13,039 nucleotides of DNA. Source: Eubacteriaceae bacterium (lineage in GTDB: Bacteria > Bacillota > Clostridia > Eubacteriales > Anaerofustaceae). The notes beneath the pieces are model-generated. The model was not told the origin of the DNA and did not search any database. It was given only the letters and a program-made list of their open reading frames with translations. The stretch is taken from positions 1 through 13,039 of the forward strand of contig JAGACT010000079.1 of NCBI GenBank assembly GCA_017613995.1, given 5' to 3'. Positions 12,600-13,039 of this stretch are shown here, piece after piece. A program made the translations under genes and the position numbers. Within the stretch, counting starts at the first letter, position 1. Each line of letters opens with the position of its first letter.

Positions 12600-13039
12600 T
12601 TGAAACGTAAAAGCACCATCATCAAACTTGTAATTTTTGCCGCCATCGCTGCTGTGCTGTACTTTACGGGCAACTTCTCCGCCGAGCTGATCACCCGGGT
12701 GGACCTCAGCTGGGCGAATATCTCCCGCATATTGCTTCTGGCCGCATGCGCCATCGCAATAGAGCAGCTGATACTTCTTGTCCTCGACCTGGTCCGTCCC
12801 GAGAACCACAGGGCAAGGACGGTGGTTACCCTTACCGCGAACCTGGTGCGCTACGCCGCCATACTTATCATAATCATCGGGACCATGTCCTTCCTTATGG
12901 TGGACATGCCCACCATCCTGGCCGGCATCGGGATCATAGCCCTGATCATCGGTTTCGGCGCCGAGAGCCTCATAACCGACGTGGTGACCGGCTTCTTCAT
13001 CCTGATGGACAATCAGTACAACGTGGGAGACATCATCGA
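12600..13039 (+). CDS. MscS-family mechanosensitive ion channel (5' part, cut by window end)
   Basis: The frame is open to the right edge, giving 146 complete codons with no stop. Three or four hydrophobic segments are visible: about residues 8-24, 43-62, 79-98, then the pore region. The last part, ILAGIGIIALIIGFGAESLI followed by DVVTGFFILMDNQYNVGDII, is the MscS TM3 pore helix and the start of the beta domain, with the glycine/alanine packing and the terminal VGD of the family. Members open under membrane tension and release solutes after osmotic downshift. Translation most likely begins at TTG 12600, because AAAGGA (12585-12590) lies 9 nt upstream and no in-frame ATG precedes the hydrophobic region. 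A promoter sits just upstream. Its distance to the potassium cluster is about 3.5 kb, so any functional tie is loose. Confidence 0.88.
   Translation, partial: MKRKSTIIKLVIFAAIAAVLYFTGNFSAELITRVDLSWANISRILLLAACAIAIEQLILLVLDLVRPENHRARTVVTLTANLVRYAAILIIIIGTMSFLMVDMPTILAGIGIIALIIGFGAESLITDVVTGFFILMDNQYNVGDII

Overview
The window looks like chromosomal DNA from a GC-rich low-oxygen Firmicute (class Clostridia). The reasons are AGGAGG-type ribosome binding sites, frequent AGG (Arg) and ATA (Ile) codons despite high overall GC, two convincing TTG starts (5950 and 12600), extended -10 promoters of the TGGTATAAT type, and gene content typical of Clostridia. Assignment below class level is not supported. 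No rRNA, tRNA, insertion sequence, phage gene or CRISPR array is visible.

Region 1 (24-3032, + strand) is a TetR-controlled efflux operon. A perfect-consensus sigma-A promoter overlaps two tandem 12-bp palindromes and reads into a TetR repressor. A MefA/EntS-like MFS exporter and a CPBP-type membrane protease follow. Between the repressor and the exporter lie a 12-codon candidate leader peptide with its own ribosome binding site and an 11-bp hairpin, which resembles an attenuation leader.

Region 2 (3138-3533) is a monocistronic unit for a small acidic protein of unknown function. It has an extended -10 promoter and a textbook terminator.

Region 3 (3646-9207, + strand) is a potassium homeostasis cluster: ktrB (channel), ktrA (RCK gating subunit), a 72-residue single-helix membrane protein, a KdpD-like sensor kinase and a KdpE-like response regulator. 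Kdp two-component systems normally sit beside the KdpFABC ATPase; here the neighbour is Ktr. The kinase has lost the Walker A and B motifs of the KdpD N-terminal domain but keeps a USP-domain motif reported to bind c-di-AMP in Staphylococcus KdpD. Its ribosome binding site lies in a leader that can fold two mutually exclusive ways. This is the strongest candidate for something unusual in the window.

Region 4 (9251-11621, + strand) is a two-gene operon behind a pair of 29-bp direct repeats with a 32-bp period. It encodes a UroD-superfamily protein with the His-Cys-Cys zinc ligands of corrinoid methyltransferases (not HemE) and a LeuT-fold YkvI-like permease. The substrate is unknown. A strong terminator that can work in both directions closes it.

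Region 5 (11635-13039) holds a minus-strand short-chain dehydrogenase and, divergently, the 5' part of an MscS-family mechanosensitive channel that runs off the window. With Ktr and Kdp nearby, the channel gives the neighbourhood an osmotic and ion-homeostasis flavour.
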